In this document: positions 1-7,900 of the stretch, piece by piece
Layout: every line of letters begins with the position of its first letter
How positions within the stretch are numbered: position 1 is the first letter of the stretch
Assembly: GCF_000482865.1 (NCBI RefSeq)
Contig: NZ_AXWW01000037.1
Location: 1-64,000 of the forward strand
DNA from: Actinokineospora inagensis DSM 44258
GTDB taxonomy: Bacteria > Actinomycetota > Actinomycetes > Mycobacteriales > Pseudonocardiaceae
Direction of reading: 5' to 3'
Length of the DNA stretch: 64,000 nt
The notes under the pieces: generated by a model
The model's database searches: none
Seen by the model: only the letters and a program-made list of their open reading frames with translations
What the model was told of the DNA's origin: nothing
Made by a program: the position numbers and the translations under genes

Positions 1-315
1 ATAGTGCACACCGACCGCGGATCGCAATTCCGATCAAGAAAATTCGTCCGCTCGCTCGCTCGCCACGGCCTGACCGGCTCCATGGGCCGGGTCGGCGCCG
101 CCGGAGACAACGCCGCGATGGAGAGCTTCTTCGCGTTGCTGCAGAACAATGTTCTCGACCGGCACACCTGGCCTGCCCGCGATGAACTGCGGATCGCGAT
201 CGTGACCTGGATCGAACGCACCTACCACCGCCGCAGACGCCAGACCGCCCTCGGCAGGTTGACCCCCGTCGAATACGAAGCAATCATGACCACGCCAGCC
301 AGCCAGGCTGCGTGA
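1..315 (+). pseudogene. IS3-family transposase (OrfB), C-terminal part, cut by the window edge
   Basis: This is the C-terminal third of an integrase-core (rve, DDE) transposase of the IS3 family. Visible are the HTDRGSQF motif carrying an active-site Asp near the left edge and the AMESFFALLQNN segment carrying the catalytic Glu, followed by the usual HRRRRQTALGRLTPVEYE tail. The N-terminal half and the companion OrfA lie outside the window, so whether the gene is intact cannot be told. The stop codon is followed after about 10 nt by a sequence like a right inverted repeat (roughly 318-347) that runs into the truncated lanthipeptide dehydratase on the other strand. It is therefore the element that ends that gene. 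Confidence 0.85.
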
Positions 316-317
316 CT

Positions 318-347
318 ACCACTGTCACCTACTCGTGCAGCAGACCC
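318..347. repeat. Probable right terminal inverted repeat of the IS3-family element
   Basis: The stretch after the transposase stop (ACCACTGTCACCTACTCG then TGCAGCAGACCC) resembles IS3-family right ends. The leftward dehydratase frame runs into it: its last residues (VCCTSR) are encoded by this DNA and not by dehydratase sequence. The exact outer base cannot be fixed without the left end, which is outside the window. Confidence 0.5.
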
Positions 348-3030
348 GGCCGCTCGCTTGGGGTAGGCAGCGGAGCAACGAGCGGTATCCGACCTGACGA
401 TCTGCCGCGAAGTATGCGGCCATGTCCGCCATCGAGACTGCCGCGAGGGCCTGGGCGGGGATATCGGAGTCCCTAGCTGATGCGATCTGGGCCAGGGCGG
501 CAGCGGTGTCCGCGGCGAAGACTCTCTCGGCCGCAGTTGCAGCAGGACCGTCGCCATAGCGGGCCGGATGCTGCGGTGTTGAGGTCAAGGTGAGTTGGCC
601 TGGTAGCCCGTTGCGCTCCAGCTCGGACGCGAACTCGGCGACACGAGTGGTGACGACGCTGAACTGGCCAGGGTCGGCGAGGCGCAGGAGCACGGCCAGG
701 TGGTGATCAGCGTCGAGACGGATCATGTCGCGGTGTCGCCGAACCCACCAGTGGTCGACCAACTCGCCGAGGCTCGTGGCGAAGGCCGGTAAGTGGGTGG
801 TCAGGATCTCGTCGAATCGCGCAGGGTTGCCGGTGATGCGGACTTGAACGAGCGTCGAGCCACCAGGCGTAAGGACCGCGGCCGGAGCGGTAGTGCTTGG
901 CAGTGGGCGCGGGACCGGGTTGGTGGCAGTGAGTGGGATCAGCAGTTCGGCGGGTCGCCCGATCCAACCGTCGCTGTTGGGCGGGCCGTCTTCGTGCAGT
1001 TCGACGCGGTCGGCTCGGTCTAGTCGGCCCTGTAGTAGTGAGCGGTCGAGTGCGTGGTCGAGGTTCAGTGGCAGGCGAAGTTCGCCATCGACCAGCACGA
1101 CGCGGTTCGGCACGCGCCAACGGTGTTGCCATGCCTGCAATGTGGTGTCGGTGAGATCCCTGGGGGTGAGTAGCCAGCGGGCGGAGGCGAGCACTGTGCG
1201 CCGGTAGCGGATGCGCGGAACGTAGGGCAGGGTCCGGGCGGCGCCGAGGTCGAAGCTGCGGAAGACCGCGGTGCGGGCGTTGGCGACTTCGGCGAGGAAC
1301 CTGGCTAACGGCGGCGTCTGCGCGGTGGTGTCGAGGGCGTGCGTGATCTGGGGAGCCACGCGGCGGCCGGTGGTTTGGTGGACCAGGTACAGCTGGTCGT
1401 CGTCCGCAGTGACCGCCAGCTCGTTGATGCTGACCGTCGCGACTGCTGCGGCAGGATGCTCGGTGAGGTGCAGGACGGTCGGGAGTTGTGGCGCGACGCG
1501 GGTGACGTTCTCGTTGTGGGGGCGTCGGGGTGGAAAGGACAGGTGCACGGCCAACGCGTCGTCGGTGGTGTAGGTGGCTGCCAGCCGGGCGCGGTCTTCC
1601 TTGTCGAGAAGGTGAGCGAAGCGACCGGCCATGCTGGTGTGGGCGCGAGGTGCGGCGGTGACGCGGAGTTGAAAGTCACCGCGGTTGATCGCCTCAGTGG
1701 AAGGAGCATGGATCGCGACTCCGAGTTCGACCCGTTCAGGGGGAACTGCGGTGGTGTGGTCGCCAACGGTCAGCGTGTTGACGTCGGCTTCGCTCAGGAC
1801 GACTTCGTCCGCGCCGGTGAGAGTGGCCTGTTGGATCAGGGCAAGTAGGGCGGCGTCGCGCTCGGTGAGGGTTCGCCAAGCCGGTCTGGCTCGTGGTGCA
1901 CCGAGGTATCCGGATGGGTAGCCCAGCCCGGCATCGGAGACCAGTTCGAGAACGGGAACCAGCGCGCCAGGGCCGTAGCGAGCGCGGAAGCGTGCGTGGT
2001 AATCGAGCCAGGATGCAGATCCGAACGGCTGTGTTGTGGTGCGCACGAGGACGCTGGCGGCTGAGGCGGCTTCAGTCAGCACCGTCGCGGGGATGACAAC
2101 TCGCGCGTCGAGTGCCACATCGACCGCCAGTACAGGCCCAGGCGTCCGCGCCACCATCCTGTCGGCGAGTTGCGCACGCAGCCCAGCGCAGTTCTGTTCG
2201 TTGTGGCTCCGTAGCAACTCATGGATCTCGCCCAGGCCAGAGTCCGCGCCTGCTGTGCGAAGTACCTGAACCAGGTGGGTCAGGCTGTCAACGGCGGTCA
2301 TCGGTGCTCGGAGACTGGTGATCAGCAGGCCGGTGTCTATCAGCCCATGAAGCAGCGTGCGCACCTTCTCCAAAGAGGCCGTAGGGAACCGCGCACTCAC
2401 CTCGTCGACGAGCGTTTCTAAGCCGATCGGTGTACCTGCCGCGGCGAGGGCGAACCCCACGGGCTGTGTCAGACGCACCGAGGATTCCCGCAGGGCACCA
2501 GGCGAGCTGGCGCCGATTGGGGCGCGCTTGTGGGTAATCACGCGGCCACTGCGAACGAAGCGGGTGTTGTCGGCGACCACTGTGAGGCGGTCGCGTAGCG
2601 CCGGGTGTTGTTCAAGCTGCTCGACCTGATTGAGGACCCACTCGGCGTCTGCTCGCAGTTCGACGCGGTGTTCGACCCCGACCTTGGCAACGGCCGGACC
2701 GATAGAGGCTGTGCCGACTCCCGCGAACAGACCGAACGGGGTAGCGCGGCGTTGCCAGCGGAGCAGGTACGAGGCCATGGACGTCACGGCCCGCCGGACC
2801 TGCTTGGGCGAACTGGGGCCTTGGAGAATCTGGTCAAGCCGGGCCGTCAAAGCCGGGCTCGCCAAGCGCAGGGCGTCTCGGACTTCGGAGCGAGCCCAGA
2901 CTGCGGCGAGCCAGGTGCGTCCGCGCTCGATTGCTGTCGGGTCGGACAGGTCCAGGTCTGGTGGCGGGTCGAGGTCTCCGGGGTAGGTGGTGGCGCGGAC
3001 CAGGACAACGCCGGTGTGCCGGTAGCGCAT
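325..3030 (-). pseudogene. Lanthipeptide dehydratase LanB, C-terminally truncated by an IS
   Basis: This is a class I lanthipeptide dehydratase. Such enzymes glutamylate Ser/Thr of the precursor using Glu-tRNA and then eliminate glutamate to give Dha/Dhb. The N-terminal Lant_dehydr_N domain fills about residues 40-720 (for example LLRWQRRATPFGLFAGV near residue 90). The glutamate-elimination (SpaB_C-like) domain starts near residue 739 (DHWWVRRHRDMIRL) but breaks off after about 150 residues, where the frame enters IS DNA. Intact enzymes need roughly another 100 residues or more. The missing part may lie beyond the IS, outside the window. It is the last visible gene of the FxLD operon, 80 nt after the precursor gene. 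No LanC cyclase or exporter is visible. The truncated enzyme would be expected to be inactive. Confidence 0.85.
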
Positions 3031-3060
3031 CGTTCGCTCCTCTCCGCTCGGCTGGTGGGA

Positions 3061-3100
3061 CCGCCGTTGGCGCCCGCGTGGTGCCGGGCGCCAACGGCGG
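3061..3100 (-). terminator. Strong stem-loop between precursor gene and lanB
   Basis: A perfect 16-bp stem (CCGCCGTTGGCGCCCG paired with its complement) closes an 8-nt loop in the 80-nt gap between the precursor stop and the dehydratase start. There is no clear T-run after it, so partial termination or mRNA stabilisation is more likely than full termination. Such hairpins are common after lanthipeptide precursor genes and allow more precursor than enzyme. Confidence 0.6.
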
Positions 3101-3110
3101 GGTCAGGGGG

Positions 3111-3335
3111 CTAGAACGGGTCGGCCGAGTTCGTGCTGCAGGCGCTGGTGCTGCAGGTGTTGCCGCACCCATCGCTGGTGTCGCAGGTGGTGATCACCAG
3201 ACGGGTAGCGGACTCCACGACGCGCATGTCCAGCTCGAACTCCGTGTCGTCGATGACCGGGGCGTCGTCGACAAGGGGTTGGGCAAGGTCGAGGCCGAGC
3301 GGGGCGGCGGGTCGGTCGAGGATCAGGACGGTCAT
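3111..3335 (-). CDS. FxLD-family lanthipeptide precursor peptide
   Basis: This is a 74-residue precursor. The leader contains FELD at residues 33-36, the motif that names the FxLD family. The C-terminal core (from about residue 47) is rich in Thr/Ser and has four Cys (51, 57, 61, 66), enough for up to four thioether rings, with an Asp-Gly step in SDGCGNTC (55-58). The ATG overlaps the stop of the upstream methyltransferase gene as ATGA, which decides the start; the same frame is open further upstream but there it is antisense to nothing and overlaps the methyltransferase. The Asp-Gly is the natural target for the neighbouring isoaspartate-type methyltransferase, as shown for other lanthipeptide LanS systems; here this is inference. 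Mature peptide and activity are unknown. Confidence 0.85.
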   Translation of the reverse strand: MTVLILDRPAAPLGLDLAQPLVDDAPVIDDTEFELDMRVVESATRLVITTCDTSDGCGNTCSTSACSTNSADPF

Positions 3336-4600
3336 CGGTTCACCTCTCGTGGGGTTGCCTGGTCGGGTGTCGGCCAGGTGATCGTGAGCAGGCCGTGGGT
3401 CTTCTCCAGCACGGCCGTGTCGTCGCTGGCCACGGGGCGGGTAACGCCGTGCGGCCAGTAGGCGTAGGTGGGTTCCGGGCCGCCGCGAGCGAGCCGGTCC
3501 CAAGCCTGGATCTGTTCGACCATCGCCGCGGCGACTTCGGTGCCGTTCGGCCCGTAGGCGCGGGCGCCGAACTCGACGCCACTGTCGAGGCGGCGGATGG
3601 CGAGGTAGGCGAAGGAGTCGCCGCGGACGACGCCGAAGGGGAACCAGTTCTTGCGGTCGGCGGCCATCTCGGTGCCCTCGTCGACGGCGATCTTGCAGAA
3701 GCCGGGCAGGAATCCGGCGAACCACAGGTACATGTCGGCGAAGGACACCCCGTGGCTGATGGTGACCTGCGACCACACCTCGGTTCGTTCGGTGGCCAGG
3801 ACGCCGTCGAGCTGGCTCATGTCCTGTGGCGGCTCTCCGTCGTCGAATCGCAGCTTGACGTTGTGTCCCTTGCCGTCCGGCAGCAGGAACACGCGCTCGT
3901 CCACCGCGCCAGCGCCTTGCATGGTGACGAACCCGCACACCTCCGACGAGGTGCTGACCAGGTGATCACCTTCGCGCCGGAAGGCGATCGACCGACTGAT
4001 CCCGTTCATCCGCAGCGGGAGCACGATCGTGCCCGTTGGCGCCAACTGCTCCAGCCAGGCAGGGGCGAAGTCCCAAGCACCGACGGTCACGAGGATCGTG
4101 TCGAACGGCTCGTCCAGCCCGACCATTGGCCGTTCGGCGTCGGCGTGCAGCACAACGACCCGGTCGTCGTAACCGGTGGCCTCCAGTGCCGCACGAGCGC
4201 GCTCGACCACGTCGGAGTCGATGTCGACGCTGATCACCCGGCCGCCCGGACCGGTGACCTCGGCGAGCAGGGCGGCGTTGTAGCCACCTGAACCGATCTC
4301 CAGCACGGTCATGTCCCGCCCGAGCCGGGCCTGCTCGATCATCCGGGCTTGGATGAATGGCGCGCTCGTGGAAGAGATGATCACGCCGTCGGAGTCGCGC
4401 TTGATCGCCACCGAGTCATCAGCGTTGTAGGCGACCTCCAGCGGCGTGCCCTCGGGCACGAACCGGTGCCGCGGCACCGCGCGGAACGCTTGTTCCACCA
4501 CCGGCAGGGTGATCATCCCCTGCGCCTTCAGCTTGTCGATCAGACCGTCGCGGAACTCATCCGCGCGCTCGTCGAGGTTGTCGTCTGGGAGTGTGTTCAC
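3332..4600 (-). CDS. FxLD-system protein-L-isoaspartate-type O-methyltransferase
   Basis: This is a 422-residue protein with a PCMT-like SAM-dependent methyltransferase domain in its first 220 residues. The SAM loop VLEIGSGGYN is at 99-108, preceded by the family-typical VPRHRFVPE near 42 and SSTSAPFIQ near 77. The C-terminal half is specific to the FxLD-system methyltransferases. In characterised relatives the enzyme methylates an Asp side chain of the modified peptide, giving an aspartimide and then isoaspartate. It sits directly upstream of, and translationally coupled to, the precursor gene (ATGA overlap). It begins 30 nt after the small Cys-rich gene and has a good GAAAGAGCAA-type ribosome site. 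Confidence 0.85.
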   Translation of the reverse strand: MNTLPDDNLDERADEFRDGLIDKLKAQGMITLPVVEQAFRAVPRHRFVPEGTPLEVAYNADDSVAIKRDSDGVIISSTSAPFIQARMIEQARLGRDMTVLEIGSGGYNAALLAEVTGPGGRVISVDIDSDVVERARAALEATGYDDRVVVLHADAERPMVGLDEPFDTILVTVGAWDFAPAWLEQLAPTGTIVLPLRMNGISRSIAFRREGDHLVSTSSEVCGFVTMQGAGAVDERVFLLPDGKGHNVKLRFDDGEPPQDMSQLDGVLATERTEVWSQVTISHGVSFADMYLWFAGFLPGFCKIAVDEGTEMAADRKNWFPFGVVRGDSFAYLAIRRLDSGVEFGARAYGPNGTEVAAAMVEQIQAWDRLARGGPEPTYAYWPHGVTRPVASDDTAVLEKTHGLLTITWPTPDQATPREVNR

Positions 4601-4630
4601 CTGTTGCTCTTTCAGGGATTGGTTTCGTGT

Positions 4631-4885
4631 CTAACTTTGCGGCCAGAGGAGGGGATGCAAGTCCGGGGGAATGAGCACTGCGAGGCGGACGCCGGCGGCC
4701 TGTACTTGGCTGGCCGCGTCGTGGAATCTGGCGCATGGCCATACCTCGGCAAGACACAATGGACATGTCCGAGGAGTGCTCGCAGCGGGCAGATGTGCGG
4801 CGAGATCGTCGATCCCGCGGACAACTTGGCCCATTGGGCTGTCGACCGCGACTATGACCACTCGGCTTTCCCGCCTGCCGGTCAC
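4631..4885 (-). CDS. Small Cys-containing hypothetical protein (84 aa)
   Basis: I do not recognise this family. The start ATG overlaps the stop of the upstream kinase gene (ATGA) and the gene fills the space up to the methyltransferase, which argues that it is real. The protein begins with a hydrophobic strand (RVVIVAVD) and contains CPLCLAEVWPC at about residues 41-51, a possible zinc or metal site. A role as an adaptor or small modification partner in the lanthipeptide operon is guesswork. Confidence 0.55.
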   Translation of the reverse strand: MTGRRESRVVIVAVDSPMGQVVRGIDDLAAHLPAASTPRTCPLCLAEVWPCARFHDAASQVQAAGVRLAVLIPPDLHPLLWPQS

Positions 4886-5493
4886 GGTCCCACCTGTAAG
4901 CCGGACAGGCGTGCGGTGGTGAACGCGACCGTGCGAGCCAGAGCGTGATCGTGGCCGTCGGCGGGGAGCAGTTCGTGGGGCAGGCGCATCTCGTGGAGTA
5001 CGCGGTTGACGTAGTGGTCGGCCAGCACGCGGAAGTCGCTGTTGGAGTCCCGTTCTTTGTTGTCACCTATCGGGATCTCGGGGTCCAGGGTGGTGCGCAG
5101 CATCAGGTCGTAGTGCAGGCTGTGTGCCTCGACCAGAGGCTCCAGAGACGACAACGCGGCGGGATCGGGCCGCTCGTGTCGATAGGCCAACGCCGCTCGG
5201 TAGTAGCCGAGTGCGTCGGGCACGGCGCGGTCTACCAGGACGACGTCAGCGTGCAACCACGCCTCCAGCTCGTTGCTGATGCCGCGGGTGATGATCCAGA
5301 GGGTGGAGGCGTAGGTGTGGTTGAACAGGATCGGTAGCCCGATTCGCTGGGCCTGTTCTCCGAGGTCGGCGACGGTAGCGACCTGGATGTCCTGGCGGCG
5401 CAGTTCGTGGGCGAGGCGGGCGAGGAAGGTGGATTTGCCGGTGGAGTGCGTGCCGAGCACCGCCACGGTGACCGGGCGTTCGACGGTCACCAC
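4882..5493 (-). CDS. P-loop ATPase/kinase of the AAA_28 (NadR/Ttd14-like) type
   Basis: This is a 203-residue single-domain P-loop NTPase. Walker A GTHSTGKST is at residues 14-22 and the lid and acceptor region includes VLVDRAVPDALGYYRAAL. The layout matches small kinase-like proteins related to NadR and Ttd14. The substrate is unknown. It overlaps the upstream exonuclease gene by 7 nt and the downstream 84-aa gene by 4 nt, so it is translated with the lanthipeptide operon. A phosphorylating role on a nucleotide or metabolite is possible. It could be a leader-independent tailoring enzyme or unrelated cargo of the operon. Confidence 0.7.
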   Translation of the reverse strand: MVTVERPVTVAVLGTHSTGKSTFLARLAHELRRQDIQVATVADLGEQAQRIGLPILFNHTYASTLWIITRGISNELEAWLHADVVLVDRAVPDALGYYRAALAYRHERPDPAALSSLEPLVEAHSLHYDLMLRTTLDPEIPIGDNKERDSNSDFRVLADHYVNRVLHEMRLPHELLPADGHDHALARTVAFTTARLSGLQVGP

Positions 5494-6119
5494 AATCCTT
5501 CCTCCTGTCGCTCGAATCCGGGCATCGCGGCGACTCGCACCAGTTCGGGCCAGTCGAGGTCGGCGTGACTGACGAGGGTGAACAGCAGTTGTGCGGTCAT
5601 CCAGGTGTCGTATCCGGCGCGGTGCCGCTGGCCGGGGTACTGGTGCGTGTCGAGTTGGACGTCGTCGATGAGCCGGTCAAGGCCGTAGCCGCTGGTCGAT
5701 CCGGGTCGGAGGTGCTTGGCCAGTCGAAGCGTGTCCAATACCAGGGAGGGTTGCCAGGTCGGCAGGTGAGCGGACAGAACGCGGTGTTCGACCGATGCGT
5801 TGTGCGCGATCAACACCCGGTCGGAGAGGGCTTCGGTGACCTGGTCGGCTACCTGGGACCACGTCGGGCAGTCGGTGACGTCGGCATTGCTGATGCCGTG
5901 CACCTTGCGGGTGACCAACGGGGTGATCGGAGATTGCGGGCGAATCAACCAGGTGGTGACGTGCTCGGGTTTCACGGGCTGGTCGAGGTGCAGGATGGCG
6001 ATCTCCACGATCTCCGGCGGCTGTCCGCCGTTGCCCTCCACGTCGACCACCGCCAGCCGCCGACCAGCCAATGCCGCGGGGATCATGAGGAGACGCCTTC
6101 CTACTGGTTGCTGGGCCAA
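5487..6119 (-). CDS. DEDDh-type 3'-5' exonuclease (DnaQ/RNase T family)
   Basis: A 210-residue exonuclease fold. The acidic motifs are DVEGNG (Exo I, about 25-30), AHNASVEHRVL (Exo II, about 105) and QRHRAGYDTW (Exo III, HxxxxD form), so this is the DEDDh class. Exo II has VE where FD is usual. It acts on DNA or RNA 3' ends or on nucleotides. It overlaps the radical SAM gene upstream by 19 nt and the kinase gene downstream by 7 nt. An exonuclease inside a peptide-modification operon is unusual; it may belong with the radical SAM and kinase genes as a nucleotide-handling sub-module. Confidence 0.8.
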   Translation of the reverse strand: MAQQPVGRRLLMIPAALAGRRLAVVDVEGNGGQPPEIVEIAILHLDQPVKPEHVTTWLIRPQSPITPLVTRKVHGISNADVTDCPTWSQVADQVTEALSDRVLIAHNASVEHRVLSAHLPTWQPSLVLDTLRLAKHLRPGSTSGYGLDRLIDDVQLDTHQYPGQRHRAGYDTWMTAQLLFTLVSHADLDWPELVRVAAMPGFERQEEGLW

Positions 6120-7285
6120 CCGATGTCGGCCCGTCCGTGCTGATGCCGGTGGTGGGGCTTCGTGAGGTCGTGGACCTGGTAGCCGAGGTGGTGCTGCATC
6201 CGGTACCGGCGCTGTTCGTCCAGCCCGTCGACCACCACCGCGCGATCGGTGATCTCCACCAGCCTGCCGCCCAGTGCCTCAGCCATCGGCGCGACCCGCC
6301 CGACCGCTGGCGGAGACCACGCGGTCGAGCACCGCTGGAGTTGGGCGGCGGGGCAGATGTCGCATAGCTCGCGGATGCCGAAGTGGCCGTTGTAGTCCGC
6401 CAGGCCGTGGGCGTAGGTGACCGCGCAACTGGTCTTGCGGAACAGCGGCGACCCGTGTCCCCGTGTGGCCGCCGCTGCGAGGATGCGTCGTTCCAGGTCG
6501 CGGGGGAAGATTTTGCGGCGGGCCTGGTCCTCGTAGGGTTCGGGCAGACCGTGGGCGCGGTAGTAGTCGCGGATCTGGTCCTTGAAGAACAGACCGGTGA
6601 ACACCGTCGCGTGTGCGTGTCTACTCAACTCCAGCGCCGACCGGATGTGGTGATCGGCGTCGTTGAGACCAGGCACGATCGGCCGCCAGTACAACACCAC
6701 TCGGTATCGCTCAGCGTGCTCGAACGCCGTCTGCAACGACGCCGCGGCGATATCGGAGTCGACCGGCTCGATCCGGTCGTCGGTGATTCCCGACCGGGTG
6801 ACCAGCAGGGTGACCTTGAGATGCCCGAACGAGTTGAGCACGGCGCAGTCCTCAGGCGTGACCCGCCACCGGGTGATCACCAGAACGTGGTTGGTCAACC
6901 CGCGCTCGTCCAGCAGCCGCAGAGTGTTGAACGTGTGCGGTTTGACCCGCGGCAACATCGGGTCGGTCGCCCGGTTGAACACCTGCACCGGCGTGACGTG
7001 CGGCTCGAAGAACCGGTGACCGACCAGCAGATCGACCGCGTCGGCGTCAGCCATCAACGCGCGGGGCACCTTCATCTCGTAGTTGCCGAACAGATGCCGC
7101 ACGCAGTACCCGCAGTCCAACGGGCACCCGACCACGTGATTCAGGCTCAACCCGCTCTTGCGGTACTCGACGACCTCCAGCAACTCCGGCCGCAGCCCCG
7201 CCTGCTGCGTCGTACTCAGGATGGGCAGCGGGTTCCGTACGAGGTCGGTCTGTCCGTCCGAGTCCTGGCTGGTGGAGATCGTCAC
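6101..7285 (-). CDS. Radical SAM protein (spore photoproduct lyase-like)
   Basis: A roughly 394-residue radical SAM enzyme. CPLDCGYC near residues 54-61 gives the CxxxCxxC that binds the 4Fe-4S cluster. A second Cys group near the C-terminus (LCDICPAAQLQRC) could bind another cluster. Architecture is closest to the SPL-like radical SAM group. I place the start at GTG 7285, which has AGGAGG 6 nt upstream; an in-frame GTG at 7309 lacks such a site. It is the first gene of the leftward lanthipeptide operon and overlaps the exonuclease gene. Its substrate may be the precursor peptide or a nucleic acid; sequence does not decide this. Confidence 0.75.
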   Translation of the reverse strand: MTISTSQDSDGQTDLVRNPLPILSTTQQAGLRPELLEVVEYRKSGLSLNHVVGCPLDCGYCVRHLFGNYEMKVPRALMADADAVDLLVGHRFFEPHVTPVQVFNRATDPMLPRVKPHTFNTLRLLDERGLTNHVLVITRWRVTPEDCAVLNSFGHLKVTLLVTRSGITDDRIEPVDSDIAAASLQTAFEHAERYRVVLYWRPIVPGLNDADHHIRSALELSRHAHATVFTGLFFKDQIRDYYRAHGLPEPYEDQARRKIFPRDLERRILAAAATRGHGSPLFRKTSCAVTYAHGLADYNGHFGIRELCDICPAAQLQRCSTAWSPPAVGRVAPMAEALGGRLVEITDRAVVVDGLDEQRRYRMQHHLGYQVHDLTKPHHRHQHGRADIGWPSNQ

Positions 7286-7358
7286 GGAAGCCTCCTGCTC
7301 CTCTGGCACGCAACCTTGCGTTGAGTGCCATCTGAACAGGGCTCACCGGGGCTCGGTC

Positions 7359-7408
7359 AGGGGGCAAACAGTCAAATGAGCGTGGACAGCATCGACTATT
7401 TGCCCCCT
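7359..7408. promoter_or_regulatory. 15-bp inverted repeat upstream of the lanthipeptide operon
   Basis: Arms AGGGGGCAAACAGTC (7359-7373) and GACTATTTGCCCCCT (7394-7408) match at 14 of 15 positions around a 20-nt spacer. They lie between the NUDIX stop and the radical SAM start, about 75-125 nt before the latter. No T-run follows on the minus strand, so an operator is more likely than a terminator. The nearby XRE regulator is a candidate binder. Confidence 0.5.
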
Positions 7409-7429
7409 ACCGACGATCAGGCAGGCCGG

Positions 7430-7900
7430 CTACCGGCCGGTGCGCGGCTGGCCATGTTCGAGGTACACAGGTGCGACTCCGCCGTGAGCCTGGAACGCCT
7501 CGGTCAAGCGGCGCTCCAGCCTCGGGATCACGAAGTCGCCGAGGCGGGAGACCGCGACCCACTCGACCTTGTCCAGCTCGACCTGGTCGAGCTGGATGCG
7601 TTGCTCGTCCTCGCCGAGGCCGCCGCAGTCGAACACGTAGAGGATCTTGTCGCCTTCTGCCCCGTTCGGCGCCCAGTCGTGGACCAGGAGGCGTTGGATC
7701 GATCTGGTCAGCCCCAGCTCCTCGCGGACCTCGCGCTCACACGCATCAGCGGGCGATTCACCGATGTCGACGTAGCCACCCGGGATGTCCCACCGATTCC
7801 CGTACGTCTTGCGCACCAGCAGGATCTTGTCGGCGTTGACGAACAACGCGCCCGCAGCGAGTCGGGGTGTGGCGAACTTGTCTGCTGGGCTGCCCATCAC
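7430..7900 (-). CDS. NUDIX hydrolase
   Basis: A 156-residue NUDIX protein with the complete box GGYVDIGESPADACEREV followed by REELGL (about residues 40-63). These enzymes hydrolyse nucleoside diphosphates linked to another moiety. Its start ATG overlaps the stop of the upstream XRE regulator (ATGA), so the two form a coupled pair. It is separated from the lanthipeptide operon by 144 nt containing a strong inverted repeat. Pairing of a TPR-containing XRE regulator with NUDIX proteins recurs in actinomycetes; the substrate here is unknown. Confidence 0.85.
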   Translation of the reverse strand: MMGSPADKFATPRLAAGALFVNADKILLVRKTYGNRWDIPGGYVDIGESPADACEREVREELGLTRSIQRLLVHDWAPNGAEGDKILYVFDCGGLGEDEQRIQLDQVELDKVEWVAVSRLGDFVIPRLERRLTEAFQAHGGVAPVYLEHGQPRTGR

